DNA from: Sphaerochaeta sp.
Lineage (GTDB): Bacteria > Spirochaetota > Spirochaetia > Sphaerochaetales > Sphaerochaetaceae
Assembly: GCA_003456855.1 (NCBI GenBank)
Contig: DMOO01000181.1
Span: forward strand, 1-8,339
Length of the DNA: 8,339 nt
Reading direction: 5' to 3'
Positions 5,677 to 8,339 of this stretch are shown piece by piece (the stretch's first letter is position 1; the number at the start of each line of letters is the position of its first letter). The notes under the pieces are model-generated. The model was given only the letters and a program-made list of their open reading frames with translations, searched no databases and was not told the DNA's origin. The position numbers and the translations under genes were made by a program.

Positions 5677-6675
5677 ATGAATATGAATTTTGACAGAAAC
5701 CTTGAAACAAAGAAGAGAATACTTGCCAAGATCAAGCAGTACAACAAGATAGTTATTGCAAGGCATGTTCGCCCGGATGGAGATGCGATAGGCTCCTCCC
5801 ACGGTCTTGCAGAGCTGCTCAGGGCCTCGTTCCCGGAGAAGAAGATAATCGTCGCCAATCAGGACTCATCCGAATACATGGCCTTCCTGAAGACCGAGGA
5901 GACCGACCCGAAGAGCGTAGACTACACAGACGCCCTTGCAATAGTCGTTGACCTTGCAGGTCTGGAGAGATGCTCCAACAAAGAGGTCGAGAAGGCAAAG
6001 GAGATCATCAAGATCGACCATCACATAGAGATCACCCCATTCGGTGACATCTCATGGGTCGAGGATGACAGGTCCTCCGTATGCGAGATGATAGCGGCCT
6101 TTGCCTGCACCTTCCCCAACGAGCTCAAGCTCACAAAGAGGGCCGCACTTCTGCTCTACACAGGAATGGTCACGGACAGCGGACGCTTCCAGTACGTGGA
6201 GACCTCTTCGGAGACGCTGCGCATGGCAGCCTTCCTGATGGACATGGGAATCGACACCCAGAGCCTTTTTGCCAACCTCTACATGGAGGATTTCGACTAC
6301 TACAAGTTCAAGTCTCATGTCTACGAGCAGATGAACATCACAGAAAGTGGTGTCGCCTTCATATATGTCGACAATGTGATGCAGAAAGAGTTCCATCTGA
6401 GCCGTGAGGCTGCAAGCAACAGCGTGGACTTTCTGAGCAAGATCAAGGGAAGCCTCATCTGGCTGGCCTTCATAGACAACCCTGACGGGTCAATCCGTGT
6501 AAGAGTCAGATCCAGGTTCCTGGCTGTTAACAAGCTTGCAGAGAGATACCATGGCGGAGGCCACGCGAACGCCTCAGGCGCCACCGCATACAGCCTTCAG
6601 GAGATGGCACAGCTGATCAACGATGCAGACGCCCTGCTCCTCGAATACAAAAGAAACAACGAGGGATGGCTATGA
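5677..6675 (+). CDS. nrnA: DHH/DHHA1 phosphoesterase, NrnA-like (copy 2)
   Basis: Same family and expected activity as copy 1 (3065-4021), here 332 residues. Metal and substrate motifs are complete: H30, D34 and D36 in ARHVRPDGDAIGS, D92 in VVDLAG, DHH at 114-116, D167 in TDSGRF, and the DHHA1 HGGGHANASGAT (292-303). The two copies align over their whole length but are clearly diverged (I estimate about a third identical by eye), so the duplication is old. Two in-frame ATGs, 5677 and 5683, are possible; neither has a strong ribosome site, unlike the other genes here, and the choice of 5677 is tentative. Its TGA overlaps the surE ATG (ATGA at 6672-6675), so the two are translated together. It may specialise in a substrate (short RNA or pAp) different from that of copy 1; that is inference. 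Confidence 0.9.
   Translation: MNMNFDRNLETKKRILAKIKQYNKIVIARHVRPDGDAIGSSHGLAELLRASFPEKKIIVANQDSSEYMAFLKTEETDPKSVDYTDALAIVVDLAGLERCSNKEVEKAKEIIKIDHHIEITPFGDISWVEDDRSSVCEMIAAFACTFPNELKLTKRAALLLYTGMVTDSGRFQYVETSSETLRMAAFLMDMGIDTQSLFANLYMEDFDYYKFKSHVYEQMNITESGVAFIYVDNVMQKEFHLSREAASNSVDFLSKIKGSLIWLAFIDNPDGSIRVRVRSRFLAVNKLAERYHGGGHANASGATAYSLQEMAQLINDADALLLEYKRNNEGWL
6661..6666 (+). promoter_or_regulatory. Ribosome binding site deciding the surE start
   Basis: GAGGGA lies five bases before the ATG at 6672 and inside the last codons of nrnA copy 2. The in-frame ATG at 6666 would overlap this site, so it is unlikely to be used, and SurE proteins typically begin MRILVTNDDG exactly as from 6672. Confidence 0.65.
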
Positions 6676-7400
6676 GAATACTTGTAACCAACGATGACGG
6701 AATCAGAACCGAAGGACTTGAGATTTTGGCGAACTGGGCAAGAAAGCTCGGAGAGGTCACTGTAGTGGCCCCAAAGGTCGAGCAGAGCGGAAAGAGCCAC
6801 AGCATCAACATCCACACCCCTTTCGAGGTTAAGAAGATCGACTGGCTTGAAGGAATAGACTGCTACAGCGTTGATTCAACCCCTGCAGACTGCATCCGAA
6901 TAGCCCACAACGGCCTTCACAAGACCTATGACATGGTGTTCTCCGGAATCAACAGAGGTCTGAACATCGGAGAGGACATAGGATATTCTGGAACCGATGC
7001 CGCAATCTTCGAGGCCGCATACTTCGGATGCAAGGCAATAGCCTTCTCCACCGGCCCAGATGACTACGACTATGCAAAGCAGGTCCTGGATCTGTGCTAC
7101 AACCACATAATCGACAACCACTATCTGGACTACAACAACCTGTACAACGTGAACATTCCAAGGGACCACAAGGGAATCCTTCTGACAAGACAGGGCAAGC
7201 CCTACTACAAGGACACCTTCGTGGAGATCGAGCCCAACATGTACATCGCACAGGGCTACTCCACATACAAAGGCACCAAGAACCTCGATGAGGACCTTGA
7301 TGCCCATATGAACGGTTATATTACGATTACTCCGCTGACCGTGTACAGGACAGCAATGGATGCTTACAGGACGCTTTCGTCCCTGATGCCCAGATCCTGA
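6672..7400 (+). CDS. surE: 5'/3'-nucleotidase SurE
   Basis: Removes phosphate from 5'- and 3'-nucleoside monophosphates (some members also act on short polyphosphate); metal-dependent and cytoplasmic. At 242 residues it is near the usual 250. Visible landmarks: MRILVTNDDG with metal ligands D8 and D9, S39 in PKVEQSGKSHSIN, N94 in the FSGINRGLNIG loop, and YSGTDAAIFEA (105-115), the family's YSGT motif. The start is the ATG in the ATGA overlap with nrnA copy 2; an ATG two codons earlier is in frame but less likely. Following an oligoribonuclease-like gene it fits a route from short RNA to mononucleotide to nucleoside. Its last 37 bases overlap the end of the opposing ACT-domain gene, and no terminator separates them. 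Confidence 0.94.
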   Translation: MRILVTNDDGIRTEGLEILANWARKLGEVTVVAPKVEQSGKSHSINIHTPFEVKKIDWLEGIDCYSVDSTPADCIRIAHNGLHKTYDMVFSGINRGLNIGEDIGYSGTDAAIFEAAYFGCKAIAFSTGPDDYDYAKQVLDLCYNHIIDNHYLDYNNLYNVNIPRDHKGILLTRQGKPYYKDTFVEIEPNMYIAQGYSTYKGTKNLDEDLDAHMNGYITITPLTVYRTAMDAYRTLSSLMPRS

Positions 7401-7804
7401 CTTACAAGAACATCAAGACCGGCCTCTGAGAAGACCTTAGGCTCCTCGGCGGTCTGGAACACCATTATGGCGTTCTTGGTGCCGTTTCCACCGAACATCG
7501 AATACATATACTCAATGCTTATGTTCTTATCGGCAATCACATCCAGAATGCCTGCAAGTCCGCCAGGTGCGTTGGGCACCGTGACTGCAACGACATCACA
7601 GATTGTGCAGACAAGACTCTCCTTTGTAAGGACGGAAAGCGTCTTCAGAGGTCTGTCGGTTATGATTCTCAGCACCCCGTAGTCGGATGTCTCCGCAATG
7701 TTCAGTGCCTTCAGGTCAATTCCGGCATCTGCGATGATTCTGCAGATGTGGGCGAGCTGCCCTGACTTGTTCTCAAGGAAAACCGAAATCTGTTTGACTT
7801 CCAT
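7364..7804 (-). CDS. Tandem ACT-domain protein (paaK-associated type)
   Basis: A 146-residue protein made of two ACT domains and nothing else: the first about residues 1-68 (VKQISVFLENKSGQLAHICRI; D and G positions typical of the ligand-binding turn), the second about 69-140 (VVAVTVPNAPGGLAGILDVI). ACT domains usually bind amino acids and act as sensors. Stand-alone double-ACT proteins are commonly encoded next to phenylacetate-CoA ligase in anaerobes, as here, where its start lies 11 bases after the paaK stop. GGGAGG (7810-7815) is a strong ribosome site that directly abuts the paaK stop TGA, so the two are translationally coupled. A role as aromatic amino-acid sensor or regulatory partner of the ligase is inference. 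Its 3' end overlaps surE. Confidence 0.85.
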   Translation of the reverse strand: MEVKQISVFLENKSGQLAHICRIIADAGIDLKALNIAETSDYGVLRIITDRPLKTLSVLTKESLVCTICDVVAVTVPNAPGGLAGILDVIADKNISIEYMYSMFGGNGTKNAIMVFQTAEEPKVFSEAGLDVLVSQDLGIRDESVL

Positions 7805-7809
7805 CGCTA

Positions 7810-7815
7810 CCTCCC
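7810..7815 (-). promoter_or_regulatory. Ribosome binding site of the ACT-domain gene
   Basis: GGGAGG, five bases from the ATG at 7804 and immediately after the paaK stop codon TGA (7816-7818). Position and strength indicate that ribosomes finishing paaK can restart on the ACT gene. Confidence 0.7.
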
Positions 7816-8337
7816 TCAGATCTTTCTCTTATCAATGACTCTGACCGCCTTGCCCTCGCTTCTGGCAATTGTCTTAGGTGCAACCAGGTGCACATTGGCG
7901 TAGATGCCAAGCATTGCCTTCAGTTCTGCAACCAGGGTCTTCTCCTGTGCCGTGATCTTTCCAAGGTTGTCGGAGAAGTTCTCAGGTGTCATCTCGATCA
8001 GGACATCAAGCGTATCGCTGTTGTTCTCTCTGTCCACGACAATCTGGTAGTTCGCCGCATAGCCCTGCTGGATAAGCACGGTCTCTATCTGTGACGGGAA
8101 TACGTTCACGCCCTTTACGATGAGCATGTCATCGCTTCTGCCCATAGGTCTGGACATCTTGACGAAGGTCCTTCCACAGGAGCACTTATCCTCGGACAGG
8201 ATGCAGATGTCACGTGTTCTGTAACGCAGGAGCGGGAAGCCCTTCTTTGTAAGGGATGTGAAGACCAGCTCACCCTTGGAGCCCATTGGAAGCGGCTCAA
8301 GGGTCTTGGGGTCAATGATCTCAGCGTAGAAGTGGTC
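7816..8337 (-). CDS. paaK: Phenylacetate-CoA ligase, C-terminal part (5' end outside window)
   Basis: Activates phenylacetate or a related aryl acid to its CoA thioester through an acyl-AMP intermediate; cytoplasmic, ANL superfamily. 173 residues of the C-terminal portion are present, starting at DHFYAEIIDP and continuing off the right edge, with two bases of the preceding codon at 8338-8339. Visible landmarks: GELVFTSLTKKGFPLLRYRTRD, the family's Tyr-Arg-Thr-x-D hinge region, a CSCGRTF cysteine pair, GRSDDMLIVKGVNVFPSQIE linking to the C-terminal lid domain, and SEGKAVRVIDKRK with the expected catalytic Lys near the C terminus. A Met at 8286 is internal and not the start. In anaerobes this enzyme often works with indolepyruvate oxidoreductase on aryl acids from amino acids; that partner is not in the window. 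The exact acid cannot be told. Confidence 0.93.
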   Translation of the reverse strand, partial: DHFYAEIIDPKTLEPLPMGSKGELVFTSLTKKGFPLLRYRTRDICILSEDKCSCGRTFVKMSRPMGRSDDMLIVKGVNVFPSQIETVLIQQGYAANYQIVVDRENNSDTLDVLIEMTPENFSDNLGKITAQEKTLVAELKAMLGIYANVHLVAPKTIARSEGKAVRVIDKRKI

Positions 8338-8339
8338 CT

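Noticed and set aside
5625..5858. Minus-strand open frame of 77 codons upstream of and over nrnA copy 2
   Set aside because: Mostly antisense to the copy 2 coding sequence; the hydrophobic run is explained by the complement of charged codons.
8284..8286. ATG at 8286 as the start of the ligase gene
   Set aside because: The PaaK-type sequence continues upstream of it to the window edge, so this Met is internal.

Overview
The window is ordinary-looking bacterial chromosome with dense genes, many end-to-end overlaps and Shine-Dalgarno starts. Most genes are GC-rich and favour AAC, GAC, AAG, AGA and AGG codons. The clostridial-type ThyA (PCA instead of PCH at the active site), the DHFR, the LacZ-type GH2 enzyme and the PaaK plus double-ACT pair together suggest an anaerobic, probably gut or rumen, Bacillota (Firmicutes). 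That placement is inference from protein style, and I would not name a genus.

Layout from left to right: (1) 1-1536, minus strand: first 512 codons of a GH2 beta-galactosidase whose 3' end lies outside the window. (2) 1537-1699: divergent control region, with a palindrome in front of the GH2 gene and a TATAAT box in front of thyA. (3) 1700-4021, plus strand: thyA, folA and a DHH/DHHA1 phosphoesterase of the NrnA type, tightly packed. (4) 3969-5402, minus strand: an AAA-type ATPase with a C-terminal PD-(D/E)XK-like (DUF234-type) domain, lower in GC and different in codon use, tail-to-tail with the phosphoesterase. (5) 5403-5676: AT-rich region with a good sigma70-like promoter for the ATPase, a palindrome at its expected transcription start, 15-bp-spaced repeats and further inverted repeats. 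(6) 5677-7400, plus strand: a second NrnA-type phosphoesterase joined by an ATGA overlap to surE. (7) 7364-8339, minus strand: a paaK (3' part only) followed by a two-ACT-domain protein, converging on surE with a 37-bp overlap.

The thyA-folA pair makes dTMP and recycles the dihydrofolate produced. The two DHH enzymes are expected to degrade very short RNAs (and possibly pAp) to mononucleotides, and SurE to dephosphorylate mononucleotides, so the plus-strand genes form a plausible nucleotide supply and recycling cluster. The most notable feature is that the ATPase appears to have been inserted backwards into a former folA-nrnA-nrnA-surE operon: the recognisable ends of the phosphoesterase and of the ATPase meet at about 3990-3999, and each gene now borrows its last codons and stop from the other's antisense strand. 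I found no RNA genes, CRISPR arrays, transposases or convincing rho-independent terminators.
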